Shown: in pieces, positions 50,098 to 62,282 of the stretch
Position numbering within the stretch: the first letter of the stretch is position 1
How the letters are laid out: every line of letters starts with the position of its first letter
From: Monomorium pharaonis
Taxonomy: Eukaryota; Arthropoda; Insecta; Hymenoptera; Formicidae
DNA length: 64,000 nucleotides
Reading direction: 5' to 3'
Assembly (NCBI RefSeq): GCF_013373865.1
Contig: NC_050472.1
Span: forward strand, 930,001-994,000
Position numbers and translations under genes: made by a program
Notes under the pieces: generated by a model
Database searches by the model: none
What the model saw: only the letters and a program-made list of their open reading frames with translations
Told to the model about the DNA's origin: nothing

Positions 50098-52813
50098 AAT
50101 CGTAAAATAATCAGTAATGTACACTATACATATAATTAATAGTAACAATAACTTTTAATTGGGGATTTCAAAATTATTACTTTATAGGTAATTGAAAAAA
50201 CTAGGTAGTTTTTGCTTTTTTTCATTGTACGAATAATCAGTTATCTCAACGATTTCAATAGATTATTGCGAGCAGTTTCTGTTGCCATCGGGAAAGGATT
50301 CTTAAAATCGGCGTTTACGAATGAATGCGTTCCAATGTTCTAACCGCGATTCAATAACCCGCTATGATTTAGTTTATCGTTATGGAAGTAACGTTATTAC
50401 GGCAATATGATGTATAAAGTGCAATATTGCTCCATCAAGTTGTTCTTTCGGGATCTGATCAACGATACCGAGGATCGATTACAAAATTGCATTATAGCGA
50501 AATTAGCCTAAATACATCAGTTGCCTTAGATCAATCGGAGCGCACATCTGCTGTTTTGCTAAATAAAGATGTAAAATTCGAGATAGAATTTAAAAGCGAA
50601 TAAAAAGCGATTTGATCACTTTACGACAATTAAATTAATTTAAAATTAGGAAAGTTTTATTTGGATTTAATTAATCGAGTTCTTAAAAATGGTTGCGCAA
50701 AATCTTTTTAATCACATCTACACTATTAAACATTAAAAGAATTAAATATCAAGTTTAAACAAATTCCTTGAGTTAAATATAATAATAACATTTTGTTATT
50801 TTATTAACTTCCACATTTGTGTGTCGAAATTTATTTATTTTAACACAAAACATGTGATTAAAGAAACCTACATCTTATAGTTAAATCATTTTTGTGATCG
50901 AATTGAAGATCGCTGTAAGAACTCATGTGAAACAATGTACTATGCATTTCTTCTGTCAGCTCGAAAACGATTACAGCGAGATGACGTCGACGGAAAGCTC
51001 GTTATTGCAGAGTGCGCGGGTGCACTATATTCGAGAAGACGGATGCGCGTGCAAGTCGCAGCTTCCGCAAAGCTGGCCGCGGCGATTGCAATTTCCCGAC
51101 GCGGCGGAAAAACAGCTCTCGCCATCTCGTATTGCGTATGTATATAGAATCCGGACAATCTAATTATGCGAAGCGCTGTTCCCGCTTCGCATTCGCAAGT
51201 GCGGGATGTCTGTATGTATTAAAGTTATATTCAAAGACAAAATCTGGCTGGTTGCGATAACTTTTGCACACATACACATATCGATATGTCGTTGATTTCA
51301 TAGCAGAGAATAAAAAGCAGTACCAAGGGCACGGCGCACGGACGCGAGTAATTTAACCGCGAGACGCAACGAGAAAACACACGAGGGCAGACGGCGCGGC
51401 GATTCACGGCTATTCAAGGGCACCGGGCATTATTTAGTCTTCAGAAAGCTCGTTACCGCGCCGGTAACGTCGTCCTCGTCGTCGGTTAACCAGCTAGACT
51501 TGATTCACTCCCGCGCTCTGACTCTCGTCGAGAACTCCGCTATTAATACCACCGCGGTTTCTTTGTTCGCCCTTCTCACTGACAACGAGAGTTCGCCAAT
51601 GCCGCAGCCCTCCCTTCTTCTTCCTTCTAACGCAGTTTCCGTTCTCTTCCTCTCGTTATCCTCTGATCACCTTTCACCCTGTTCTTCGTGTATACGATCC
51701 AAGCGACAAAATCGAAATTGGAAATTAATTTTTTTAAGAATTATAGAAAATACATTATTAATAATTTATAATTAATTGCGTACTTTACTTTAGCTTTATT
51801 TATATAAAATTATATAAAATTACTTAAATGTAAAAAAATATACATAAATGGATGTACACATTACAATATATATGTAAGAGATAATTTTTGCAGTTTTCGA
51901 TTTGTGATGTGTTCTTTTCTTGTGTCAATAATACTCAATAATATAATAAAATTCCAAAATACAAAAGTTAAAAATATTAATTCTTAAAAGTAATCGAAAA
52001 TAGAAAAATCTATCTGAAATCAATAATATACTTTGTAAGATTGTCCTATGACAGGTACTGCATTGACATTCTGGCCCTGCCATAGAACTCGGGAAGAATT
52101 ATCGGCGGGCAACAACGACGGTGAGATACGAGCAAGAAAAGACGATGGAATTAAAATTCCGCGCGCAACTTCTTCGAGTTAAATTAAATCCAGGCGGGTT
52201 TCTTCTCGCGATGGCGCTGCGTGCGTATCACAAACATAAAGGAAAAACTGCAGACAAAGATACAGCGAATGAATGTAGATAGACAGACAGAAAGAGAAAG
52301 AGGGAAAGAAAGGAAAGGGAAGAAAAGAAGGCAGACATTGCAACAGTGATATCGTATTTATTAGCGCGGATGATGAGTCGCGTGTTTCATCGATCGTTTT
52401 ACATCAATGCTATTTAATTTATTGTTTTGGGCGTGAAATTGAAACGTCGATGATTCGTGCCTATTGCGGTTTCTATTTCTTATTTCATAATTATTAGATT
52501 GTTAAAAATTTTTCATATGATATAATAGAAACAGATAAGATAGAAATATGTTATAAACAATTGCGAATAATAATTTGAATTACTAATAAAATTTTATTGT
52601 TAATAACAATTTGAATAAACTTTGTTAAAACAATGTACATTTTTATTAAAGTTTAGAATAGAAGAAACATTTTGTGATTAAACATTTACATACGAAAGAA
52701 GGAATCATTCAATTATTTTCCTTATTATATTATCTAATTTGTTTTTACCTTTTGTTGTATTTGAAAACTTTACTCTTGGAATGCATTTATTCTCTCAGAA
52801 AGGATTTCTTATA
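49378..52813. other. Gene-free interval
   Basis: GC patches at 49570-49830, 50210-50560, 50880-51700 and 52060-52460. The largest, 50880-51700, is CpG-rich with CGTTACCG-CGC-CGGTAACG at about 51451-51469 and dense overlapping frames on both strands, none recognisable. The remainder is AT-rich. Confidence 0.4.
50054..50095. repeat. (TA)n microsatellite
   Basis: About 42 bp of TA preceded by TGTG. Confidence 0.94.
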
Positions 52814-53142
52814 CCAAGACAAAAATATTCTTGACATATTTAATCTTATTACAACCTCATGTAGTATAAAAATAAAACAAGATTAAGATTAAATAAAAAA
52901 TTTCTATCTTTAGATTGATCTATTTTTAAATCTAGAATGTCATAAGATTGTCACTAATTTACTAAATCATTCTAAGAAAATTAATAAGATAGCATCAAAA
53001 GTCATTTTATTCTAGATTTAAGAACTTTCTATTTAAGATATTCCTTCTTTGATAATAAATATGATTGGCGCTATATCGATCCTATTTTATGATAGATTCA
53101 AGAGTAAATAGCATTATGTCCAGAAATTTTTTTTTGTGGGTG
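52814..53142. mobile_element. TA-flanked MITE (329 bp)
   Basis: Left end CCAAGACAAAAATATTCTTG and right end, reversed, CACCCACAAAAAAAAATTTC then TGGACAT form imperfect inverted repeats. TA lies on each side (52812-52813, 53143-53144). The interior is AT-rich with AAGAT/ATCTT words in both orientations, as in 26259-26693. No coding frame. Confidence 0.5.
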
Positions 53143-53352
53143 TACATTATCTAATGACTTGACATATCACAAAATTGTAAAGATGCATAATTAGGTAAAA
53201 TTAATTACAGCTAAAGATAATACGCTTGACATAAAAAAAATCTTAATTTTATTTCAACAAAACCGAGTTCGACAGAGTTGGTTGAAGGCTTAAGGGCTTG
53301 AAAGCTTGAAAGTCACTTAAGTTTAATTATCGCACTTGTTCTTCGGAGATGG

Positions 53353-53387
<35 letters not shown>

Positions 53388-53408
53388 CCCTTCTTTTTCT
53401 TTCTCTCT
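53353..53408. repeat. (CT)n pyrimidine tract
   Basis: CT-rich with T and C interruptions, followed by an AT/GC-mixed region without genes. Confidence 0.92.
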
Positions 53409-55257
53409 TTCTATCCATGCTGTATTTTTCTAGAATTGCATGGCTTGCGCGCGCACAGCACGCATGAAAGCCCGTCCTTCTTTACGGCGTTTTACCGGAG
53501 TTTCCTAGTTATCAACGCACGACATATTTTAAGCACTTGACGCACCGTGTCCCCCGTCCGCTTCCTTTAGTCCTTTAGTGCATTGTCGCGAAGCTCACTG
53601 ACCGGAAATGCGGACACTCTTGAGAGAGCCTACGTTCATATCTCCGGGTTATCCGCTTTTGTTCACACGCTTCTCTCGCACACGCCAGCCGGAAATATTG
53701 TCCTCCTCCTCCCCGTTGCACGAGAAAATATAAAAGAAAAATTTTGAAGATGTGGCACGAAAAAAATGGTCGTTTATCGTTACGCTGGATAAAAAATATT
53801 CACCGTAAAATTACTTATAAAAACAGATGCTCATTTTTAGGTTCTGTTATTTTCATCATTACGATTTTTTAAATAACTTATTGCTTTCTTAATTATATAT
53901 TTTCTTATAATATATTAAAATTTCTTAAAACTTATTAATATTAATGATTCGATAAAAGTAAATTCTCTCAATGTCTTGCACTGCGCTTTGAATTATTTTC
54001 TCTTATTCTCCACACACCGAATGTGAGGTGCTTGAAGTGCGAAATGAAATATGCAAAAAACTTCTCTTTTTTTCTTGTCTTTCTTTTCTCTTTTTTTTTT
54101 CGAGGAAAGCTGCCGCGGGCCACGAGTCTCCGGTGCGGTCGAAAAAGAAGCGCTGCGTAACTAGAACGAGAGGATAGGATGCTGCGCTGACGCTGGATGG
54201 TTAAAGACCGACGATGGCGAATAAAGGGTCTGAAAAGGGGAGACAACCGCGATGGATAAATACAATAGTTTACCGAGACAAAAGAAACGTATTTTATAGG
54301 GAGGGGGGAGTGGTAAAGAGAGCGGCTGGTCTCGCGCTCGATTGTTACGATTGTACACGGCTGTCGTCTAGTTTAGTTCATGGCTTGTACCACCATGAGA
54401 CGCATTACACACGGCGGCTACAACCCACTCCTTTAGTCTCGAGTACTATAACTCACATTAACGCGATTAGAAATTTCAGTGCACTTTTAGAGAGTAAAAA
54501 TAATTTACTTTGAAAATATAGACATAAAGCATTCGCGATGCACCATATTTTTTCTTGTGTAAACTGTGAAAGCGAGGAATTTCTGAAGAATTTTCTAGCT
54601 TCTTTTTTATGAGTGCATCGATAGCTTGTTCGTCCTTATGCTGACTAATAGGTGGAGGGAAATCGACTGGGATGGATCGCTTCGCGAGATATCTCCGTTC
54701 CGATCGTTCGTGTGGAACGAGGCACAGTAATTCTTTGGTCGTTAACGCATGCAGAGAAGAGGGGGATGTCGGGAGGCAACCCCGATAAGTCCAGTTGGGA
54801 TGACTGGGTGACCATTATTAGTCGTTGCGTAAACGCAAAGGATGAAAGGGTGAATTATGCGTGGCTGTTGTGACCCAATTTCTTATAGAAAAAATGTATC
54901 GGAGGACAATGCATTTAAATATTTACAATGATAAACGAGTGAAAAATGTCATACGGAAATAGAAACAGTTTCTATATTTTGCACTATCTAAAAATGTCTA
55001 TAGATGACTAAAAATGATTACAAATCAGAGAATAATTTGTTTTTTTCTTGATGTTGAAAACTATCAAGATAATTCAGTAGGTTTGCTTAAATATTACTGC
55101 AAAAAGTTTTAACATTCTAATAACTTAAACGTCTAGTATAAATAGTTTGGTCCAACGTAATTTTTTTCAAGTCGAATATAATTGAGTTTGTTTATAGTTG
55201 ATATTAATTAACATTAGCGTCAATTTATTAATTATTATTAGTTATTTAATACGGTGC
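53409..55257. other. Gene-free interval
   Basis: GC-balanced at 53420-53740 and 54100-54850. Open frames on both strands in the second patch (99 codons plus, 92 minus) overlap and show no motif. The remainder is AT-rich. Confidence 0.4.
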
Positions 55258-55335
55258 GCTCTCTCTCTTTCTCTCTCCTTTTCTCTCTCTCTCTCTCTCC
55301 CTCTCTCTTTCCCCTCTCCCCTTTTCTTTCTTTGC
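55258..55335. repeat. (CT)n-rich pyrimidine tract
   Basis: Imperfect CT/CCT tract of about 78 bp. Confidence 0.92.
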
Positions 55336-56431
55336 ACTGTCTAAAATATTATCGTGTCTTGCGTTTTATTATGATGGCTTTTCTGTGATCTGTTAATCAT
55401 TTTATTCAATAAATAACACACAAATAACAGATTATCTGTATTCAGTCCAGGATTCCCGCTCGTTGCGTCGACTGGTATAGAGAAATATCCGGCTTTCAAA
55501 ATACAGTCATCAAAATACAGTCCTGCCAGAGCTCGGTGTCTGCAGGAAGGACTGTCGGGAATTATCCGCATTATCTTCCCGTTCCCCTCCGTTGAATTAC
55601 TCGGCATACTACATAAACTCGCGCGACCGTTTGTGGACACGTACCGAAATTGTGCAACGCAAGGGTATGCGATTGACGGTCCTTTCTCCCCTGATTTATC
55701 CCACGCAAGGTATATTTTATCGTTGGCAAAGACTTGATGATAAATTGTTTGACGAGTCTAGTTGATTGTTTCCAAGTCAAGTCTTGACGGAGGATTAATT
55801 AAGAAGGCAATTTTACTTTTCTCAAGAAACGCGTCTCGCACTAATTTACTGCAGCAGCTTACAAACTGCTCGTTGATATATTGACAAAGTTTTAAGTAAT
55901 TACAAGGATTCTAAACACAATTGTTTAATAAAAGTTTCTAAAATTCAGAAAATTTAAGAAACATTTAAAACAAATATGTATATTATCTACAGGTTATAAA
56001 ATTTCTTTACATTCGCTCTTCTCTTTTTTTTATCATGTTACTATTTTATAAGATACTTTTATAAAATATTTTGAGAACACAATTTTAGTAATATTTATAT
56101 GTTATATTTGTGAATATATTTATATTATCAATATTTAATTTTCTTATACTTTTTGAATCCTTTAATGTACACAGGAGGACTTAAACGAGCTTTAGCTCGT
56201 TTTAAAAGAATTACCGCAAAATTAATGCGCCGATGAATCAATTATCTTGCAACGTGTTCGACATTCGTGCGAAGCGGCGTCCAAGCTAAAAGCTCATGTC
56301 TAACGAGCCGAAAGAATAGGGGAACTCAACGATGGACCATTTGTCCGGCATAATCTGTCTTTCCTCCTCACGCTATCCTATGGCGATAATCACCCTCTCT
56401 GTCTTTTTCGTCCCTTTATAGTTTTCCCTCT
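55336..56431. other. Gene-free interval
   Basis: GC-balanced to about 55860, with a duplicated TCAAAATACAGTC at 55496-55522; AT-rich to 56200. No supported exon. Confidence 0.4.
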
Positions 56432-56988
56432 ATGCGAAAAATCCTTGATGGAGCGACATACAATGTCCAGTATCATGTAGTATCGTGCAGTAATAATATG
56501 TCGAGTATATTGAGGAATAGCAAGGGTCTCAGCCTGCCGGTGTTAGCTCGTAGAACCGACGGGAGCATCCGGAATTTAAATTCCCACCGCGGAATTCTCC
56601 CTCTAGCCTCGACGAGGGTGATTGTAAGGGTGGTAGCGATGATGGCGACGGTGGCGACGGTGGCGACAGTCGTAGGTCGTTGTCGTCGTCAGAGGTTCAG
56701 GTGGCGGAGGTTTGACGTGGCGAAAGCTCAAACGGTGCGCGTGCACCGTGAATTTTGCGCCATATATCCGTAAGTAAATACATATGTGTGCGTGTGCGAG
56801 CACTAGTATACATGAGAAAGCGAGTTGGCGATTTAATCTTCTTTTTCGCAGCAACAGCGACGGCGATGGCGACGGCGCGCTTTTGATGTAAAAGTGAGTG
56901 AGTGAGACTCGATAACTCCCGTCGGATTTACCTTTTTTTTCCCCTTTTTCCTGCAGGTACACAGAGCGCGAACTCTCGCGCAAAACAG
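56432..56988 (+). other. Cluster of three exon-like segments with tiny introns
   Basis: A GC-rich open stretch from ATG 56432 ends at a GTAAGT donor (56770). An 82-bp gap with acceptor CTTCTTTTTCGCAG leads to 56852-56893 (42 bp, donor GTGAGT). A 63-bp gap with a strong acceptor (TTTTCCTGCAG) leads to 56957-56988 (32 bp, donor GTGAAA). Joined in the ATG frame, translation stops in the second segment. If used, they are therefore more likely untranslated, or read in another frame. GGCGACGGT repeats at 56643-56669 inflate the frames. The minus strand also has a 137-codon open frame here, which is probably incidental. Confidence 0.22.
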
Positions 56989-57826
56989 GTGAAAAGTCAC
57001 GTTTGATACCGCGCACATCGTTTATTTGTTTATTACAGCGAGAAATTCCTTTGCACGAAGAAATAATCGTATCTCTTCATAAAATCATAATGCGTTGGCC
57101 TTGTTCTCTGAAAGTGGAAGAGGGAAGATAGATCTCCAATTGAAGAATGTGAAATATTTATCAGTTGAATTGATAGACACTGCGGAATATTATGTTACAA
57201 AAATAATTAACAATTAATAGTTACATAACATCTTAACTATTTTGAGATCACCTTCTTTTATTGTAAATAAACTGCTGTAAATAAACTGCTTGTTCGATTC
57301 TCATAAAACTTGGTCTATGAGATTATTTAATAATATTTGATTCGAATCTGAAATCCAAAACAAAAAATTCAAAATGATGCATTTAATACTGTGGATAGAG
57401 TTTTAGAGAAATAATCTGGTTATCGTAAAATGACTTTAGGAAATTTTTAACATTGTTAAATAATACTAGCAATAAGTTTTAATAGTTTTATTTTCTGTGA
57501 AACTTATACTAGCCAAATGGAATGGAATAGACACCTATGAATATATTAATTTACAAATTCTGATTAAGAACTGTACAATATAGGTTTTTCCTTTGATTCC
57601 TATCTTTATGAATTTTGTTATTTTTAATTACATTCCAATTCAGCAATTCTAATAACTATTTAAAACTAAATTTTCTGATAATCAGATTATTTTCATGAGA
57701 TTCAGTTTGTCATATTGAATTTAAAATTTTAGATGATTTTTAATTATCAAGAATTCATCAATTTCTTTTTCATTACGTTTTAGAATAGTTACTTTTACAT
57801 TAAAATAAGATTTTTGTCTGTTTTAG

Positions 57827-57937
57827 GTGTGTTGTACTTTCATTTCATTTACTCATACGAGGCCAGCTTACAAGTCCTACTTGACGTATTTGCAAAAATT
57901 ACGAGTCCATAGACATTGTAATCCACAGCGTGCAAGC
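57827..57937 (+). CDS. Candidate 111-bp exon
   Basis: A strong acceptor (TTTTTGTCTGTTTTAG ends at 57826) and a GTAAGT donor at 57938 bracket 37 codons open in phase 0, with stops in both other frames. The peptide includes THTRPAYKSYLTYLQKL and is basic. The exon is symmetric. It begins GTGTGT, so the acceptor is another possible recursive site. The base before the donor is C, which is less usual. No family recognised. A chance open frame of this length is not rare in three frames, so the call rests mainly on the splice sites. Confidence 0.27.
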
Positions 57938-58194
57938 GTAAGTAAAACTCTTATGTGGTAAAATAAAATTATTGATAGGAGTGATTATGACGATTTCGCA
58001 TTAGGTACGCAAAAATTAATATAATTATTATTGTGACATCGCGAAACGGAAGGGTTGAAACTTAATTTGCGACGATAATTTATTACTAGAAAAGCGTGTC
58101 GATAGAGTAAAAAATATTGAACAAAACATATGATATACTTTTTTTCTATGTATATATAATATATAAAAATAATAATATTAAATAATAATATAAT

Positions 58195-58345
58195 ATAAAA
58201 TAGTAATAATTGCCAAATAATCATTCGGCAATAACAACTAGTCTTGGTTATTAATGAAACATTTGATTAAAATTATTTCAGCAAAGTTTAGTATTTAATT
58301 ATTGCATTATCTAACATGAGCTTAATTGTTATTATTACCAGATTT
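58195..58345. repeat. Dispersed AT-rich family, copy at 58.2 kb
   Basis: Starts with the hairpin ATTGCCAAAT-AATC-ATTCGGCAAT (58209-58232). It continues with AACATTTGATTAAAATTATT and CAAAGTTTAGTA, shared with the copies near 28.5 and 39.3 kb. Confidence 0.45.
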
Positions 58346-58959
58346 AGTATGAGAAATTTAGCATAAAAATGTAAGTCCGAGATCGGCTACACAAGCTACA
58401 TGTGCTCGTATAAACTTTTGAGAGTGAAAGAGCGATGAGGAGGAGGGAGGAAGAGAAGAAACAAAAGGAGAAAAATACGCAGAAAATGCGCTTATTACGC
58501 GATGTGGCACGTGACCCTGCTTTTCTACTCTTGCAATCTCGACCTGCGCTTTCGTTTAAACGCAGTTTAGGACGCAATAACGTCGTCTGGCACGCTGCCA
58601 CCGGACGAGATACTTGTTACCAATGCCAGTCGCGTCTCCGCGTATCTGCCGGGCTAGCTCTTGCAAATTAAAAGTCCCCTTCATCTCGGTCCCCTCTTTC
58701 CCTTCCCTCTCCCTTCCCGCCTCCTTCCCGTAGAGATGCCACGGCCGTGCAACTCCGGAGACAACATATTTCCCCCGTACCGTTGATAAAGTTGTCGCTG
58801 TCAGAGGCACACTCCGGTCCGAGCAATTTGAAATATACGGAACGGTTCTCGCGGCCTTTTAGCTCCCGCTTGTCTTCGCGAGGAGACGTCGTGTGCTGCG
58901 TTCGTTTATTCCTCCATCCCACTCCGTTACGTTGGATATAGTAATCTCGTGTATTTTTA
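58346..58959. other. GC-rich block, no gene called
   Basis: CpG-rich with overlapping open frames of 78-85 codons on both strands and no recognisable motif. No splice-site pair was found. Confidence 0.35.
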
Positions 58960-59005
58960 TTAGTAACTAGCTATGCCCTGCCACGCGTTGCTGTGGCTCT
59001 CTATT
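58960..59005. repeat. Possible interspersed-repeat end
   Basis: TAGTAACTAGCTATGCCCTG followed by CCACGCGTTGCTGTGGC. CTAGCTRYGCCC..GC-type strings are, from memory, common at ends of arthropod interspersed repeats. A repeat search is needed to assign it. Confidence 0.2.
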
Positions 59006-59290
59006 CTTATGCTACGTTTTTTTCAAATTTTCTTTGCTTTCGTTGTTTAACTTTCAAGAACCTTGCTTTACTGTTGCTCTTTTTATTTTATTTTTGAATA
59101 AGCATTTATCTATCTTTAATAAATCTAATATTCATTTATTCACGTACTTTTAACTTTTTTTTCTAAAAGCTGCCATGGATTTAGAAATCCATTCAAAAGA
59201 CTGTTTTAAATAAGTTCCTTTTTTTCAATAAAGTAATCAGCCATCTTTATTTTTTTTATTACCTTAATTTAAACACAATAGAAACATTCT

Positions 59291-59753
59291 TCGCCTCTCC
59301 CGGTCTCTCCCCGTTTCCCTCCGTCTCTCCCGGTCTCTCCCCGTCTCTCCCGGTCTCTCCCCGTCTCTCCCGGTCTCTATCCGTCTCTTCCCGTCTCTCC
59401 CCGTCTCTCCCGGTCTCTCCCGTCTCTCCCGGTCTCTCCCGTCTCTCCCGGTCTCTCCCCGTATCTCACGGTCTCTATCCGTCTTTCCCCGTCTCTCTCA
59501 GTCTCTTCCCGTCTTTCCCCGTCTCTCCCGGTCTCTCCCCGTCTCTCACCGTCACTCCTGGTCTCTCCCCGTCTTTCCCGGTCTCTCCTCGTCTCTCCCG
59601 GTCTCTCCCCGCTTCTCCCGGTCTCTCCTCGTCTCTCCCGGTCTCTCCCGGTCTCTCTCGGTCTTTCACCGTCTCTCCCGATCTCTCCCCGTCTCTTCCC
59701 GTCTCTCCCCATCTCTCCCCGTCTCTTCCCGTCTCTCCCGGTCTTTCCCCGTC
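59291..59753. repeat. 10-bp minisatellite, about 46 copies
   Basis: Units are variants of CCGTCTCTCC, often alternating with CGGTCTCTCC to give a 20-bp higher period. All-pyrimidine apart from G at the unit start. Three units make ten codons, so the minus strand reads as a 10-residue Arg/Glu/Gly repeat over 111 codons, an artefact. Confidence 0.96.
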
Positions 59754-61536
59754 AACCTTAATTCACGAGACAACGACGGCAAAAACGAGGATAGGTTGAA
59801 GGGATAAGCAAAATCGGTGATTATTTTTTGTCAGCGACACGGAGAAAGAGAAGGAGGGACGCAGAATAACAGTAAAGGAAGAGAACGTGAAGGTCTCTGA
59901 TCCACGAAGCTGGGTTGTACAATGGTACAGTACAGTACGGTCAACAGTATTGCGAAAGTATTTTTTATGTGACATGGATTCATGTATACATCAGGAGTAT
60001 ACATGTATCTTTATCATTATTTCTTGCTTAAGATTATCTCGAGAGAGGTGCCTTATTATTAACTTTGTCATATCGCCTCGCAATGTAACGTGTCGATCTA
60101 TAATGTCATAGATCATGTCATAGGTCATGTTGTATTCATATTCGGTATATCTCTATTTTAACAAAAGTACGACATAAAGATATCGAAAAAGAGCACAATA
60201 ATAATATTGCTCGCTACAATGATATGTGGATAATTATTGCAGTAATAAGACATTTGAATCATTTACATTTTGTCTTTTGTCTTTGAGAGAGAAAGAGAAG
60301 TGACGACATTTTCCGATTTGAAGTCGAAAAGAATAATAAATAGTCGATAAAGAGACAAAATATTAAAAAGCATCAAAAGGAATTATTGTAGTGATAAAAT
60401 ATAGCAGCTTCTATTATTTTCTTTAAAAATATTATAAATTTTATAATATTTTGAAAGAAATACTTTATTTGTTTGTAATTGTATTTATAATTATATATAA
60501 ATTTATAAAAATATATGACAAAATAATAATCAAACATTAAAGAAATACATAATTAAAATTATGGACGGAATTATTATAGTAATAAATATACTATGTAGGT
60601 TCAACTATTGAAATACAATCGTCATCGCTGTGATAACTATTAAGAATTGTTGCTGTTACAATTAAACAATATTTTTCGATAATTTAAAAAAAGCTACAAA
60701 TATGATTGAAAAAAAAAACTAAATACCATTATGGGTTGATTATTGAAAAAACTTTACAGTTTTGTACAATTGCCGATGAACACACACACAATGTCTAAAT
60801 ATTTGCGTATATTATTAACATTGTGCCTATCACGAACTTTTATGACATATCCATACCTTTGTTTTGTACACGCGATACATTTTCCTTTGAATTATTTATA
60901 AAGTGCGCGCGCGGAACGTTTTAATTATTCGCTTGCCTCCGCAATTTCGCATTTCGTCAGTCGCGTTTGTCGCGGCGCCGACAAGCATTTGCATCATTTT
61001 ACATTATCATCTCACCGGTAGATTGTTTAAACATGTTTCCTCAAAAATGTGAGCAGATGGGACGCATGTTTTTTATTCGTTTTTTTATAATGCACGGCTT
61101 TTTTGGAGAGAATTTTTTCTTAAAATTATAGTCATGGGACAACATGAATTTCGAAAAATTTTACTATGGTAAAATTTTACGATTATCGATGATTTTGAAT
61201 AAATTCTATGAGAATTTTTTTCATGTGATCTCATCGATCGCTTATTCGTAGATTTGTTTCCCGTATATATGAGATAATGATTGTCGATACTAATTTTTTT
61301 CTGTATATGTCGCAAACAGTGGATTCAATAAGGTGGATTAATAAACCTCCAATAGAGTTGTCATCGTCGTTGTAATCGTCGTCGTCATCATCGCTTTTAC
61401 TACTTCGCTTCTACTCGAAACCTTGCATCCGACGTTTTCCACGCTTATTAGCGCGGATCGACGCACGAGTTTAGCAGGTTTCGATGTTTGACGCAGTGAA
61501 TTTTTTTGCATGACAGTTTACCGTATCCTATATCTA
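59754..61536. other. Gene-free AT-rich interval
   Basis: Mostly AT-rich. ATGTCATAG(A/G)TC is duplicated at 60102-60125. A CpG patch at 60860-61020 and GTC-rich triplets at 61360-61400 have no coding support. 61110-61240 contains GAATTTTTTCTTAAAATTAT, similar to MITE ends elsewhere in the window. Confidence 0.4.
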
Positions 61537-62282
61537 CACAGAGAACTGTTTCTTTGAATTTAATATATGTATTTATTTGAATTATATTTGTTTCACTGGA
61601 AAAAATTTATTTCTTACAAAATATTGTTTTATTGAATAAAAATTTGCTTGTTTTGTTACATTAAATCATATTGTTTGACAGAATAATTACTATTATTTGA
61701 AACAATATTTGATTTAAATGAAAACATTATTTGATTCAAATAAGATTCAATCTTATATGATCTACGCAGCAGCCGCGATGCAGTTCGCGGACCGTCACTA
61801 GACGACGACGCACGCGGCACCTTTCTCGCAATGCAATTTACACTCGAAAGGCTACATAAACAGACCACGGTGACAGAAAACAGATCAACTTATGCTTTCG
61901 TGGTGGGCACTCGGAGCTTATGTATTTTTTTTTACTTTTTCTTAAAGACACATCTTAGCTGTTTTGGTAGATTTTAGCTTCGGTAACGAATCTTTTTTTC
62001 TGCGTATAGTGGTAATCACGTATTCGGTCACGAGCTTCTGTCTGCTTGGAAGAAAAATATGTGCTCAAATAGTGTTTTATCATTTAATAACATTATAATT
62101 TAAATCAAAGAAAATTAAATTCTTTCAAAAAATATTTTATTTACAAGAAGCAATTGTTTGTTTAAAAGTCCAAACAATTGTATTTATTAGTTCAAACATC
62201 AGTTTCATTGGTGTATACCAATGATCAAATTTGTTTGACTTAAAGAAAGTTTATTAAATTCAAAGAAACTTTTCTCTTTGTG
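61537..62282. mobile_element. TA-flanked MITE or transposon relic (746 bp)
   Basis: Left end CACAGAGAACTGTTTCTTTG and right end, reversed, CACAAAGAGAAAAGTTTCTTTG share a continued match, AATTTAATA. TA flanks both (61535-61536, 62283-62284). The interior is AT-rich apart from a GC-rich insert at about 61760-61910 that has no transposase features. The insert may be cargo or part of another sequence. Confidence 0.6.

Noticed and set aside
56866..56879. ATGGCGACGGCGCG identical to the start of the exon at 37344
   Set aside because: It falls in GGCGACGGT-type low-complexity DNA, and translation diverges and stops at once, so it is probably coincidence.
59377..59712. 111-codon minus-strand frame with a 10-residue Arg/Glu/Gly repeat
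   Set aside because: It is simply the translation of the 10-bp minisatellite, which reads open in several frames.
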